DNA from: Pseudomonas alkylphenolica
GTDB taxonomy: Bacteria; Pseudomonadota; Gammaproteobacteria; Pseudomonadales; Pseudomonadaceae
Assembly (NCBI RefSeq): GCF_016009175.1
Contig: NZ_JADUCM010000018.1
Coordinates: 51,561 to 115,560, forward strand
Direction: 5' to 3'
DNA length: 64,000 nucleotides
A program made the translations under genes and the position numbers. Positions 26,600-35,880 of the stretch are shown piece after piece. Every line of letters starts with the position of its first letter. Position 1 is the first letter of the stretch. The notes under the pieces are model-generated. The model ran no database searches and was not told the DNA's origin. It saw nothing but the letters and a program-made list of their open reading frames with translations.

Positions 26600-27640
26600 A
26601 TGACCCTTGCAGTCCAGTTCACCCAGGTTTCCCGCTCGTTCGGCGAGGTCAAAGCCGTCGACCGGGTTTCCATCGACATCCAGGACGGCGAGTTCTTCTC
26701 CATGCTTGGTCCGTCGGGTTCGGGCAAAACCACCTGCCTGCGCCTGATCGCCGGCTTCGAACAACCCAGCAGTGGCTCGATCCGCATTCATGGCGCCGAA
26801 GCCGCCGGCCTGCCGCCGTACCAGCGCGACGTCAACACCGTGTTCCAGGACTACGCGCTGTTCCCGCACATGAACGTGCGCGACAACGTCGCTTATGGCC
26901 TTAAGGTCAAGGGCATTGGCAAGCAGGAGCGTCATGCCCGCGCCGAAGAAGCCCTGGCCATGGTGGCCCTGGGCGGCTATGGCGAGCGCAAGCCGGTACA
27001 GCTTTCCGGTGGCCAGCGCCAACGGGTGGCCCTGGCCCGCGCGCTGGTCAACCGTCCGCGTGTGCTGCTGCTGGACGAACCGCTCGGCGCCCTCGACCTC
27101 AAACTGCGCGAGCAAATGCAGAGCGAGCTGAAAAAGCTCCAGCGCCAGTTGGGCATCACCTTCATCTTCGTCACCCACGACCAGACCGAAGCGCTGTCGA
27201 TGTCCGACCGCGTGGCGGTGTTCAACCGCGGGCGCATCGAACAGGTCGACACCCCACGCAACCTCTACATGAAACCGGCAACCACCTTTGTCGCCGAATT
27301 TGTCGGCACCTCCAACGTCGTGCGCGGTGAACTGGCCCAGCAACTGAACGGCAGCCAGCTGCCCTTCTCGATCCGTCCGGAGCATATTCGCCTGGGCGAT
27401 CAGGCCGCGGCCAGTCACGAAATCCAGGTCAGCGGCCTGCTCCACGACATCCAGTACCAAGGCAGCGCCACCCGCTTCGAGCTCAAGCTGGACAACGGCC
27501 AGCTGCTGGCGGTGAGCCACGCCAACAACCAATGGCAAGAACACGCCCAGCCCTGGCAAACCGGCCAGCGCGTTCAGGCGCGCTGGGCCCGCGCGGCGAT
27601 GACCGCGTTGCAGGAAACCGTGCTGAGCGAGGGCCACTGA
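26600..27640 (+). CDS. ABC transporter ATPase, polyamine type (PotA-like), 346 aa
   Basis: Hydrolyses ATP to drive amine import. Walker A GPSGSGKTT, signature LSGGQRQRVALARAL, Walker B VLLLDEPLGALD and switch FVTHDQ are all intact. The C-terminal TOBE-type regulatory domain (about 270-345) is the CysA/PotA extension. The start MTLAVQFTQ at 26600 has GGAG ten bases upstream. It is one base short of touching the downstream permease start, so the ATPase and both permeases form one transcriptional unit. Confidence 0.94.
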   Translation: MTLAVQFTQVSRSFGEVKAVDRVSIDIQDGEFFSMLGPSGSGKTTCLRLIAGFEQPSSGSIRIHGAEAAGLPPYQRDVNTVFQDYALFPHMNVRDNVAYGLKVKGIGKQERHARAEEALAMVALGGYGERKPVQLSGGQRQRVALARALVNRPRVLLLDEPLGALDLKLREQMQSELKKLQRQLGITFIFVTHDQTEALSMSDRVAVFNRGRIEQVDTPRNLYMKPATTFVAEFVGTSNVVRGELAQQLNGSQLPFSIRPEHIRLGDQAAASHEIQVSGLLHDIQYQGSATRFELKLDNGQLLAVSHANNQWQEHAQPWQTGQRVQARWARAAMTALQETVLSEGH

Positions 27641-27641
27641 A

Positions 27642-28592
27642 ATGAGCCTGGCCCTCGAAAAACCGGGCTTGCGCCCCGTAAACTCGCCGTTGCGGCGTTT
27701 CTCCAACCTGCTTTATCGGCGACCGAACCTGTACTTGCTGATGCTGCTGATTCCGCCGCTGATCTGGTTTGGCGCAATCTACCTCGGCTCGTTGCTGAAC
27801 CTGCTGTGGCAGGGCTTCTACACCTTCGACGACTTCACCATGGCGGTGACGCCGGACCTGACCCTGGCCAACTTTGCCGCGCTGTTCAATCCGGCAAACT
27901 TCGACATCATCCTGCGCACCCTGGGCATGGCCATCGCCGTGTCCATCGCCAGCGCCGCGCTGGCCTTTCCCATCGCCTACTACATGGCGCGCTACACCAC
28001 GGGCAAGACCAAGGCATTTTTCTACATCGCGGTGATGATGCCGATGTGGGCCAGCTATATCGTCAAGGCCTACGCCTGGACCTTGCTGCTGGCCAAGGGC
28101 GGGGTCGCCCAGTGGTTCGTCCAGCAACTGAGCCTGGAGCCGGTGCTGCACTTCATCCTGACCATCCCGGGGGTTGGCGGCAGCACCCTGTCGACGTCGC
28201 ACCTGGGACGCTTCCTGGTGTTCGTCTACATCTGGCTGCCATTCATGATCCTGCCGATCCAGGCTTCGCTGGAGCGCTTGCCACCATCATTGTTGCAGGC
28301 TTCCGCCGACCTCGGTGCCAAGCCCCGGCAAACCTTCATGCAGGTGATCCTGCCGCTGTCGGTGCCGGGCATTGCCGCCGGCTCCATCTTTACCTTCTCG
28401 CTGACCCTGGGCGACTTCATCGTGCCGCAACTGGTCGGCCCGCCCGGCTATTTCATCGGCGGCATGGTCTACGCCCAGCAAGGCGCGATCGGCAACATGC
28501 CGATGGCCGCGGCGTTCACCCTGGTGCCCATCGTGCTGATCGCCGTGTACCTGTCCATTGTCAAACGCCTGGGGGCCTTCGATGCACTCTGA
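27642..28592 (+). CDS. ABC transporter permease 1 (PotB type), 316 aa
   Basis: Inner-membrane permease subunit with about six hydrophobic helices and the conserved cytoplasmic loop that docks the ATPase, EAA-like LLQASADLGAKPRQTFMQVI. The N terminus carries an extra polar 25-residue stretch before the first helix (LYLLMLLIPPLIWFGAIYLG). It overlaps the next permease by 11 bases. Confidence 0.93.
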   Translation: MSLALEKPGLRPVNSPLRRFSNLLYRRPNLYLLMLLIPPLIWFGAIYLGSLLNLLWQGFYTFDDFTMAVTPDLTLANFAALFNPANFDIILRTLGMAIAVSIASAALAFPIAYYMARYTTGKTKAFFYIAVMMPMWASYIVKAYAWTLLLAKGGVAQWFVQQLSLEPVLHFILTIPGVGGSTLSTSHLGRFLVFVYIWLPFMILPIQASLERLPPSLLQASADLGAKPRQTFMQVILPLSVPGIAAGSIFTFSLTLGDFIVPQLVGPPGYFIGGMVYAQQGAIGNMPMAAAFTLVPIVLIAVYLSIVKRLGAFDAL

Positions 28593-29388
28593 AAAAGCCT
28601 CGCTGGGCCTGCGCCTGGCCGCCTGGGGCGGGCTGGTGTTCCTGCACTTCCCGATCCTGATCATCTTTCTCTACGCCTTCAACACCGAAGACGCGGCCTT
28701 CAGCTTTCCGCCCCAGGGCTTCACCCTGAAGTGGTTCAGTGTGGCGTTCTCGCGGCCCGACGTGCTGGAGTCGATCAAACTCTCGCTGCAGGTGGCCTGT
28801 CTGGCCACCCTCATCGCTCTGGTACTCGGCACCCTGGCGTCGGCCGCGCTGTACCGCCGCAGCTTCTTTGGCAAGGAAGGCATCTCGCTGATGCTGATCC
28901 TGCCGATTGCCCTTCCCGGGATCATCACCGGTATCGCCTTGCTCTCGGCGTTCAAAAGCCTGGGCATCGAGCCGGGGATTTTTACCATCGTCGTCGGCCA
29001 CGCCACATTCTGCGTGGTGATCGTCTACAACAACGTCATCGCCCGCCTGCGCCGCACCTCCCATAGCCTGATCGAGGCGTCGATGGACCTGGGTGCCGAC
29101 GGCTGGCAGACCTTCCGCTACATCATCCTGCCCAACCTCGGCTCTGCCCTGCTGGCGGGCGGCATGCTGGCCTTTGCTTTGTCGTTCGACGAAATCATCG
29201 TCACCACCTTCACCGCCGGCCACGAGCGGACCCTGCCGATCTGGCTGCTCAACCAGCTCAGCCGGCCTCGGGATGTGCCGGTGACCAACGTGGTGGCCAT
29301 GCTGGTGATGCTGGTGACCATGCTGCCGATCCTTGGCGCCTATTACCTGACCCGCGGTGGCGAAAGCGTCGCCGGTAGCGGCAAATAA
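28582..29388 (+). CDS. ABC transporter permease 2 (PotC type), 268 aa
   Basis: Second permease subunit. About six membrane helices and the EAA loop SLIEASMDLGADGWQTFRYI are visible. The start MHSEKASLG overlaps the end of permease 1. It is followed after 18 bases by the second aldehyde dehydrogenase, which has a near-perfect AGGAGG ribosome site (29393-29398). Confidence 0.93.
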   Translation: MHSEKASLGLRLAAWGGLVFLHFPILIIFLYAFNTEDAAFSFPPQGFTLKWFSVAFSRPDVLESIKLSLQVACLATLIALVLGTLASAALYRRSFFGKEGISLMLILPIALPGIITGIALLSAFKSLGIEPGIFTIVVGHATFCVVIVYNNVIARLRRTSHSLIEASMDLGADGWQTFRYIILPNLGSALLAGGMLAFALSFDEIIVTTFTAGHERTLPIWLLNQLSRPRDVPVTNVVAMLVMLVTMLPILGAYYLTRGGESVAGSGK

Positions 29389-29406
29389 CTCTAGGAGGAC
29401 CGAACG

Positions 29407-30831
29407 ATGCAAACCCGACTGCTGATCAATGGCCAACTGGTTGCCGGTGAAGGCAACGCGCTGGCGGTACTCAACCCTGCGCTGGGCAGCACGCTGGTCG
29501 AGATCAACGAGGCCAGCGAGGCTCAGGTCGACGCCGCCGTGCGCGCCGCCGACCAGGCGTTTCAAAGCTGGTCGCAAACCACGCCCAAGGACCGCTCGCT
29601 GTTGCTGCTGAAACTGGCAGACAGCATCGAGCAGCACGGCGAAGAACTGGCGCGCCTGGAATCGGACAACTGCGGCAAACCCTATGCCGCGGCGCTCAAT
29701 GACGAAATCCCGGCCATCGCCGACGTGTTCCGTTTCTTTGCCGGTGCAACCCGCTGCCTGAGCGGCTCGGCGGCAGGCGAATACCTGCCGGGCCATACCT
29801 CGATGATCCGTCGCGACCCGCTGGGCGTGATCGCCTCCATCGCGCCGTGGAACTACCCGCTGATGATGGTGGCCTGGAAGATCGCGCCAGCACTGGCCGC
29901 CGGCAACACCGTAGTGCTCAAACCCTCGGAACAAACGCCGCTGACCGCCCTGCGCCTGGCGCAACTGGCCAACGACATCTTCCCCGCCGGCGTGCTCAAT
30001 ATCCTCTTTGGCCGTGGCCCGAGTGTCGGCACGCCACTGGTGACCCATGCCAAAGTACGCATGGTGTCGCTGACCGGCTCCATCCCCACCGGCGCCAACA
30101 TCATCTCCAGTACCGCTGACACAGTAAAACGCATGCACATGGAGCTGGGCGGCAAGGCCCCGGTGCTGATCTTCGACGACGCCGACATCGACGCGGCGGT
30201 CGAGGGCATCCGCACCTTCGGCTTCTACAACGCCGGTCAGGACTGCACAGCTGCCTGCCGGATCTATGCGCAAAGCGGCATTTACGAAAAGTTCGTGGAA
30301 AAGCTAGGCGCGGCGGTCAGCACGATCAAATACGGCCTGCAAGACGATTCTGAAACAGAGCTCGGACCGCTGATCACCGCCCAGCACCGCGACAAGGTTG
30401 CCGGCATGGTCGAACGGGCGATTGCCCAGCCGCATATTCGCCTGATTACCGGGGGTAAAGCAGTACCGGGCGACGGTTTCTTCTTTGAGCCGACCGTGCT
30501 CGCCGATGCCCAGCAGGACGATGAAATCGTGCGTCGCGAGGTATTCGGGCCGGTTGTTTCGGTCACCCGTTTCGACGCCGAAGAGCAGGTACTGGCCTGG
30601 GCCAACGACTCCGACTACGGCCTGGCGTCGTCACTTTGGACAAGCGACGTGGGTCGCGCACACCGCCTCTCGGCGCGCCTGCAGTACGGTTGCACCTGGG
30701 TCAATACGCACTTTATGCTCGTCAGCGAGATGCCCCATGGCGGCCAGAAGCTGTCGGGCTATGGCAAGGACATGTCCATGTACGGCCTGGAAGACTACAC
30801 CTGCATCCGGCACGTCATGTTCAAACACTGA
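29407..30831 (+). CDS. Aldehyde dehydrogenase, probable 4-aminobutyraldehyde dehydrogenase (copy 2), 474 aa
   Basis: Paralogue of the gene at 23750-25213 with the same key elements: APWNYPLMMVAWKIAPALAA, cofactor-site VSLTGSIPTGANI, Glu in MELGGKAP and catalytic Cys in NAGQDCTAACR. Its size fits the PatD-type aminobutyraldehyde dehydrogenase. It sits directly before the SpdH-like flavoenzyme, whose product would be its substrate, so it is the better candidate for that step. An AGGAGG sequence eight bases before the ATG predicts strong translation. Confidence 0.91.
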   Translation: MQTRLLINGQLVAGEGNALAVLNPALGSTLVEINEASEAQVDAAVRAADQAFQSWSQTTPKDRSLLLLKLADSIEQHGEELARLESDNCGKPYAAALNDEIPAIADVFRFFAGATRCLSGSAAGEYLPGHTSMIRRDPLGVIASIAPWNYPLMMVAWKIAPALAAGNTVVLKPSEQTPLTALRLAQLANDIFPAGVLNILFGRGPSVGTPLVTHAKVRMVSLTGSIPTGANIISSTADTVKRMHMELGGKAPVLIFDDADIDAAVEGIRTFGFYNAGQDCTAACRIYAQSGIYEKFVEKLGAAVSTIKYGLQDDSETELGPLITAQHRDKVAGMVERAIAQPHIRLITGGKAVPGDGFFFEPTVLADAQQDDEIVRREVFGPVVSVTRFDAEEQVLAWANDSDYGLASSLWTSDVGRAHRLSARLQYGCTWVNTHFMLVSEMPHGGQKLSGYGKDMSMYGLEDYTCIRHVMFKH

Positions 30832-30854
30832 CTTTCACACAGGTACGGAAACCT

Positions 30855-32717
30855 ATGGACATCACCCGGCGCGACTTCATCAATGGAGTGGCCATCGGCG
30901 TTGCAGCGGGCCTGACCCCGCTGCAACTGCTTCAGGCAGCACCTGATGGGCGCTACTACCCGCCCGCACTGACCGGTTTGCGCGGCAGCCATGTCGGCGC
31001 CTTCGAGGTCGCGCACCAGATGGGCTGGGAGAAAAAGACCTTCGCCACCGACGACCTGCCGATCAGCGAGACCTACGACCTGGTGGTCGGCGGCGGCGGG
31101 ATCAGCGGTCTCTCGGCGGCGTTCTTCTATCGGGAAAAGCACCCCGAGGCGAAGATCCTCATCCTCGAAAATCACGACGACTTTGGCGGTCACGCCAAAC
31201 GCAACGAGTTCAGTGCCGGTGGCCGGATGATTCTCGGTTATGGCGGCAGCGAAGCGTTCCAGTCGCCCAATCACCTGTACAGCCCCGAGGTCAATGGCCT
31301 GCTGAAAAAGCTCGGGGTCGACATCAAGCGCTTTGAAACCGCTTTCGACCGTGGTTTCTATCCCGGAAAAGGCCTGTCGCGCGGCGTATTCTTCGACAAG
31401 GAAACCTTTGGTGCCGACAAACTGGTCACTGGCGACCCGACGCCCATGGTCGCCGACGACATTGCCCCCGGGCAGCTCAACGCCCGTTCGCCACGCGACT
31501 TCATCAACGATTTTCCCCTGCCGGAAGCTGACCGCACGGCGTTGATCGACCTGCACGAAGCACCCCGGGACTACCTGAAAGGTAAATCGGTGGAGGAGAA
31601 AACGGCGTATCTGGAAAGCACCAGTTACCAGGATTTCTTGCTCAAGGATGTCGGCCTGTCCGCGACAGCGGTGAAGTACTTTCAGGGCCGCACCAACGAC
31701 TTCATGGCCCTGAGCATCGACACCGTGGCTGCCGCCGACGCCTACTATGTCGGCTTTCCCGGCTTTGCCGCGATGAACCTTGAGCCCATCGGCGAAGAAG
31801 CCCAGGCGGAAATGGAAGAGCCGTACATCTACCACTTCCCCGATGGCAACGCGTCGCTGGCCCGCTTGCTGGTCCGCAGCCTGATCCCTGCGGTGGCACC
31901 CGGTAAGAATATGGACGACATCGTCCTGGCCAATTTCGACTACAGCCAGCTCGACCGCGCCGGCCAACCGGTGCGCCTGCGCCTTAGCAGTACGGCGGTA
32001 AGCGTACGCAACGTCGATGGGGGTGTGAATGTCGGTTTCAGCCGCGCCGGGCAACTGGCCCAGGTGCGCGGCAAGCACTGCATTCTGGCCTGCTACAACA
32101 TGATGATTCCCTACCTGTTGCGCGACCTCTCCACCGAGCAGGCCCACGCCCTGAGCCAGAACGTGAAGTTCCCGCTGGTGTACACCAAGGTCATCGTGCG
32201 CAACTGGCAGGCGTTCCAGAACCTTGGCGTGCATGAGATCTACGCCGCCACCCAACCCTATAGCCGCATCAAGCTGGACTATCCGGTGAGCATGGGCGGC
32301 TATGAGCACCCGCGCGACCCGGCGCAGCCCATTGGCCTGCACATGGTCTATGTGCCCACCAGCCCGGGCAGCGGCATGAACAGCCGCGACCAGGCGCGTA
32401 CCGGCCGTGCGCTGCTGTATGGCACGCCCTTCGAGGTACTGGAAAGCCAGTTACGCGAGCAACTGCAACGCATGCTCGGCCCCGGCGGCTTCGATCACCA
32501 GCAGGACATCCTGGCGATCACCGTCAACCGCTGGCCGCATGGTTATGCCTGCTTCACCAACACGCTGTATGACGATCCGGAACAGACCGAACAGTGGATA
32601 ACGCTGGCACGCAAGCCGGTTGGCAATGTCAGCATTGCCAACTCCGATGCTGCCTGGAGTGCGTATGCCCATGCCGCCATCGATGAAGCCTGGCGGGCGG
32701 TTGGTGAGCTGACCTGA
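30855..32717 (+). CDS. spdH: SpdH-like spermidine dehydrogenase, FAD-dependent, 620 aa
   Basis: In the known family, cleaves spermidine to 1,3-diaminopropane and 4-aminobutyraldehyde. The N terminus TRRDFING followed by a hydrophobic run looks like a Tat export signal. The Rossmann FAD motif is at YDLVVGGGGISGLSAAFF (about 74-91), followed by ENHDDFGGHAKRNEF. Length equals the 620 residues I recall for P. aeruginosa SpdH. The start at 30855 lies 23 bases after the dehydrogenase stop. Assignment to spermidine rather than another amine rests on similarity and cluster context, not on a search. Confidence 0.78.
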   Translation: MDITRRDFINGVAIGVAAGLTPLQLLQAAPDGRYYPPALTGLRGSHVGAFEVAHQMGWEKKTFATDDLPISETYDLVVGGGGISGLSAAFFYREKHPEAKILILENHDDFGGHAKRNEFSAGGRMILGYGGSEAFQSPNHLYSPEVNGLLKKLGVDIKRFETAFDRGFYPGKGLSRGVFFDKETFGADKLVTGDPTPMVADDIAPGQLNARSPRDFINDFPLPEADRTALIDLHEAPRDYLKGKSVEEKTAYLESTSYQDFLLKDVGLSATAVKYFQGRTNDFMALSIDTVAAADAYYVGFPGFAAMNLEPIGEEAQAEMEEPYIYHFPDGNASLARLLVRSLIPAVAPGKNMDDIVLANFDYSQLDRAGQPVRLRLSSTAVSVRNVDGGVNVGFSRAGQLAQVRGKHCILACYNMMIPYLLRDLSTEQAHALSQNVKFPLVYTKVIVRNWQAFQNLGVHEIYAATQPYSRIKLDYPVSMGGYEHPRDPAQPIGLHMVYVPTSPGSGMNSRDQARTGRALLYGTPFEVLESQLREQLQRMLGPGGFDHQQDILAITVNRWPHGYACFTNTLYDDPEQTEQWITLARKPVGNVSIANSDAAWSAYAHAAIDEAWRAVGELT

Positions 32718-32722
32718 GCATC

Positions 32723-32885
32723 CTGTAGGAGCGAGCGGGCGGCGCTCCGACTTGCCCGCAGCGCCTGGTTCGCCGGCAAGCCGGGGCTTTAGGAGCGAGG
32801 CTTGCCCGCGATGAACGATAATGCGGTCTGCCGACACACCGCGGCGTCTGGTTCGCCGGCAAGCCTGGCTCCTACAGGAGCGATA
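32723..32885. repeat. Cluster of REP elements
   Basis: At least three partial REP copies occur between the convergent SpdH-like gene and the flavin reductase gene. CTGTAGGAGCGAGC lies at the left, TTCGCCGGCAAGCC twice (about 32769 and 32852), GGCTTGCCCGCGATGAA once (about 32799) and GGCTCCTACAGGAGCG at the right end. Sequence and spacing match the 4128-4193 pair, but the order is more complex. Confidence 0.85.
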
Positions 32886-32891
32886 GAACGA

Positions 32892-33998
32892 TCAGTCGCG
32901 CAGATCCGATTCGTGAATCGGGTTTGCCCGGCTGGTCGCCCGTTGGTACTGGGCAGGCCAGGTGGCTTTGTTACCGCCCAGATCATCATCGGCATGCAAC
33001 GGCCAGTAAGGGTCGCGCAACAGCTCACGGGCGAGGAAGATGATGTCGGCCTGCGCCGTACGCAGGATGGTTTCCGCCTGCATGGGCTCGGTAATCATCC
33101 CCACCGTGCCGGTGGCAATCCCCGACTCCTCGCGGACCTTGGCGGCAAACCGGGTCTGATAGCCGGGGCCGGTCGGAATCTCGGCGTTCACCGAGGTACC
33201 ACCCGACGACACATCGATCAGGTCGACACCCAGCGCTCTCAAGCGCTTGGCCAGCGCCACGGTTTCATCCGGGTTCCAGCCATCCTCCACCCAGTCGGTG
33301 GCCGACAGCCGCACAAACACCGGCAACTCCTCCGGCCAGACGTTACGTACCGCTTCGGTCACCTGCAGGGTCAGGCGAATGCGGTTTTCGAAACAGCTGC
33401 CGTATTCGTCACGGCGCTGGTTGCTCAGGGGCGAAAGGAACTGGTGCAGCAAGTAGCCATGCGCGGCATGCACTTCAACGACTTTGAAACCGGCATTCAA
33501 TGCCCGATGTGCAGCGTCGACAAAGGCCTGGATCACCTCGTCGATCTGCGCCTTGGTCATTTCGATCGGAGCGGTGTGCTGCGGGTCGAAGGCAATGCTC
33601 GACGGGCCGATCGGTGTCCAGCCGCCGTCTGCCGGCTTGATGCTGCCCTGTTTGCCCAGCCACGGCCGGTAGGTACTCGCCTTGCGACCGGCATGAGCCA
33701 GTTGAATGCCGGGCACAGCGCCCTGGGCGGTGATGAAACGGGTGATGCGCTGCAACGGCGCGATCTGCGCGTCATTCCAGAGGCCCAGGTCCTGGGCGGT
33801 AATCCGTCCGTCGGCAGTGACCGCCGTGGCTTCAGTAAACACCAGACCGGCACCGCCCACGGCGCGGCTGCCCAGGTGAACCAGGTGCCAGTCATTGGCC
33901 AGGCCATCGACACTGGAATACTGGCACATGGGCGAAACAGCGATTCGGTTCGGCAGGGTCAGATGACGCAGGGTGTAGGGTGCAAGCAGCAGGCTCAT
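32892..33998 (-). CDS. Class III old yellow enzyme, XenA/YqjM-like flavin reductase, 368 aa
   Basis: FMN-dependent NAD(P)H reductase of activated alkenes or nitro compounds. The TIM-barrel starts with PNRIAVSPMCQYSS; Cys25 matches the redox-tuning cysteine of the XenA/YqjM class. The substrate-binding pair is seen in VEVHAAHGYLLHQFLSPLSN, and the FMN-phosphate region as VGMITEPMQAETILR near the C terminus. It is monocistronic between two convergent REP-rich gaps. Physiological substrate unknown. Confidence 0.9.
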   Translation of the reverse strand: MSLLLAPYTLRHLTLPNRIAVSPMCQYSSVDGLANDWHLVHLGSRAVGGAGLVFTEATAVTADGRITAQDLGLWNDAQIAPLQRITRFITAQGAVPGIQLAHAGRKASTYRPWLGKQGSIKPADGGWTPIGPSSIAFDPQHTAPIEMTKAQIDEVIQAFVDAAHRALNAGFKVVEVHAAHGYLLHQFLSPLSNQRRDEYGSCFENRIRLTLQVTEAVRNVWPEELPVFVRLSATDWVEDGWNPDETVALAKRLRALGVDLIDVSSGGTSVNAEIPTGPGYQTRFAAKVREESGIATGTVGMITEPMQAETILRTAQADIIFLARELLRDPYWPLHADDDLGGNKATWPAQYQRATSRANPIHESDLRD

Positions 33999-34115
33999 GG
34001 GGCACCTCTCAAATCAAGTGGTAAGGCTCCAGATGGTTGACCGGCCGACCACAGAATCTTCCCCGCAGGTTCATCGACCAATCTTTTTGAGCCTAGACCA
34101 CTTTGCTCCGAAGGT

Positions 34116-35825
34116 TCAGCGCGGCTCGATATGCACGATCATCAGCTGCACGCTCTCCTGGCCACGGAACTCGTTGACATCCAGCTTGTAGGCCAGCTCA
34201 ACCCAACGCACTGTCGGGTTGGGCCACACCTCGCGATCGACGCCGAATGCGATGCCATCGAGCTTGACCGAGCCACACTCGCTCTTGAGCACTACCTTCA
34301 AGTGCCGTTCCCCCACAACCCGCTGCTCGACCAGCTGAAACACACCATGGAACAGTGGCTCCGGGAAGTGCTGACCCCAGGGGCCGGCATTGCGCAGAGC
34401 GCGGGCAAGCTCCAGGTGGAACTCCTCGGCAGACAGGCTGCCATCCGACAACAGGCGCCCGGTGAGGTCGTCCTCGCGCAGCTGGCGGCGCACTTCTTCG
34501 TCGAACGCCTGGGCGAACGCCGGAAAGTTATCCGCCGGCAACGACAGCCCGGCGGCCATGGCGTGGCCGCCAAACTTGCTGATCAGGTGCGGGTGCTGCG
34601 CCGCCACGGCATCCAGCGCGTCGCGAATGTGAAAGCCTGGCACCGAACGCGCCGAGCCCTTGAGCATGCCCTCGCCTGCATCGGCAAAGGCAATGGTCGG
34701 CCGGTGGTAACGCTCTTTGAGGCGCGAGGCGAGGATGCCGATAACGCCCTGGTGCCAGTCCGGTTCGAACAGGCACAGCCCGAACGGCATCGACTCCAGC
34801 GGCAAGTCCTTGAGCTGGGCCAGCGCCTCGCGCTGCATGCCCTGCTCGATGGATTTGCGGTCCTGGTTCAGCTCATCGAGCTGCACCGCCATGTCCCGTG
34901 CCAATTGCTGATCGTCACTGAGCAGGCATTCGATCCCCAGGCTCATGTCGTCCAGGCGGCCGGCCGCATTGAGGCGCGGACCGAGGATAAAGCCCAGGTC
35001 GGTAGAAGTGATGCGCGCGGGTTCGCGCCGGGCCACTTCAAGGATGGCCTTGAGCCCGGGCCGGGCACGACCGGCGCGGATCCGCTCGAGGCCCTGGTGA
35101 ACCAGAATGCGGTTGTTGGCATCCAGCGGCACCACGTCGGCCACACTGCCCAGCGCCACCAGGTCGAGCAACTCGCCGATGTTCGGTTGCGGGCGGGTTT
35201 CATAGTGGCCCAGGCTGCGCAGGCGCGCGCGCAGGGCCATCAACACGTAGAAAATCACCCCGACCCCGGCCAGGGACTTACTGGCAAAGGTGCAGCCCGG
35301 CTGGTTGGGATTGACGATTGCATCGGCGTCGGGCAGTTCATTGCCGGGCAAATGGTGATCGGTCACCAGCACCTTGAGCCCGGCTGCCTTGGCCGCCGTC
35401 ACACCCTCGACACTGGAAATGCCGTTGTCCACGGTGATCAACAGCTCGGGCTGGCGCTCCAGGGCGACCTTGACGATTTCCGGCGTCAGCCCGTAACCGT
35501 ATTCAAAGCGGTTGGGCACCAGGTAATCGACATGCGCGGCGCCCAGCAGGCGCAAACCCAGTACGCCGACGGTGCTGGCCGTGGCGCCGTCAGCATCGAA
35601 GTCGCCGACGATCAGGATGCGCTGACGCTGCGCCAGGGCCTCGACCAGCAGGTCGACTGCAGCATCGATACCCTTGAGCTGTTGAAACGGCAGCAACCGC
35701 GCCAGGCTTTTGTCCAGTTCATCTGCCGACTGCACACCACGGGCGGCATACAGACGGGTCAGCAAGGGTGGTAATTCACCCAGAAATGGCAAGGTCGACG
35801 GCAGCGGACGGGGTTCAATACGCAT
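34116..35825 (-). CDS. recJ: Single-strand 5'-3' exonuclease RecJ, 569 aa
   Basis: Degrades single-stranded DNA 5'-3' in recombination (RecFOR path) and repair. DHH-family metal motifs are visible: DFDADGATAS (about 77-86), VLVTDHHLPG (about 157) and a further NPNQPG motif. The C-terminal DHHA1 domain holds GGHAMAAGLSL. Length is typical. The ATG is at 35825. Its neighbour yaeQ starts upstream on the same strand, 55 bases away, so co-transcription is possible. Confidence 0.96.
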   Translation of the reverse strand: MRIEPRPLPSTLPFLGELPPLLTRLYAARGVQSADELDKSLARLLPFQQLKGIDAAVDLLVEALAQRQRILIVGDFDADGATASTVGVLGLRLLGAAHVDYLVPNRFEYGYGLTPEIVKVALERQPELLITVDNGISSVEGVTAAKAAGLKVLVTDHHLPGNELPDADAIVNPNQPGCTFASKSLAGVGVIFYVLMALRARLRSLGHYETRPQPNIGELLDLVALGSVADVVPLDANNRILVHQGLERIRAGRARPGLKAILEVARREPARITSTDLGFILGPRLNAAGRLDDMSLGIECLLSDDQQLARDMAVQLDELNQDRKSIEQGMQREALAQLKDLPLESMPFGLCLFEPDWHQGVIGILASRLKERYHRPTIAFADAGEGMLKGSARSVPGFHIRDALDAVAAQHPHLISKFGGHAMAAGLSLPADNFPAFAQAFDEEVRRQLREDDLTGRLLSDGSLSAEEFHLELARALRNAGPWGQHFPEPLFHGVFQLVEQRVVGERHLKVVLKSECGSVKLDGIAFGVDREVWPNPTVRWVELAYKLDVNEFRGQESVQLMIVHIEPR

Positions 35826-35880
35826 GGGCAGTGGTGAGCTTCTCGTGAATCAGGAATAGTTGATTGTCAACAAACCGGCC

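Noticed and set aside
28561..30273. A 570-codon minus-strand frame over the permease and aldehyde dehydrogenase genes
   Set aside because: Antisense shadow rich in Gly, Asp, Gln and His; both plus-strand genes have good motifs and ribosome sites.
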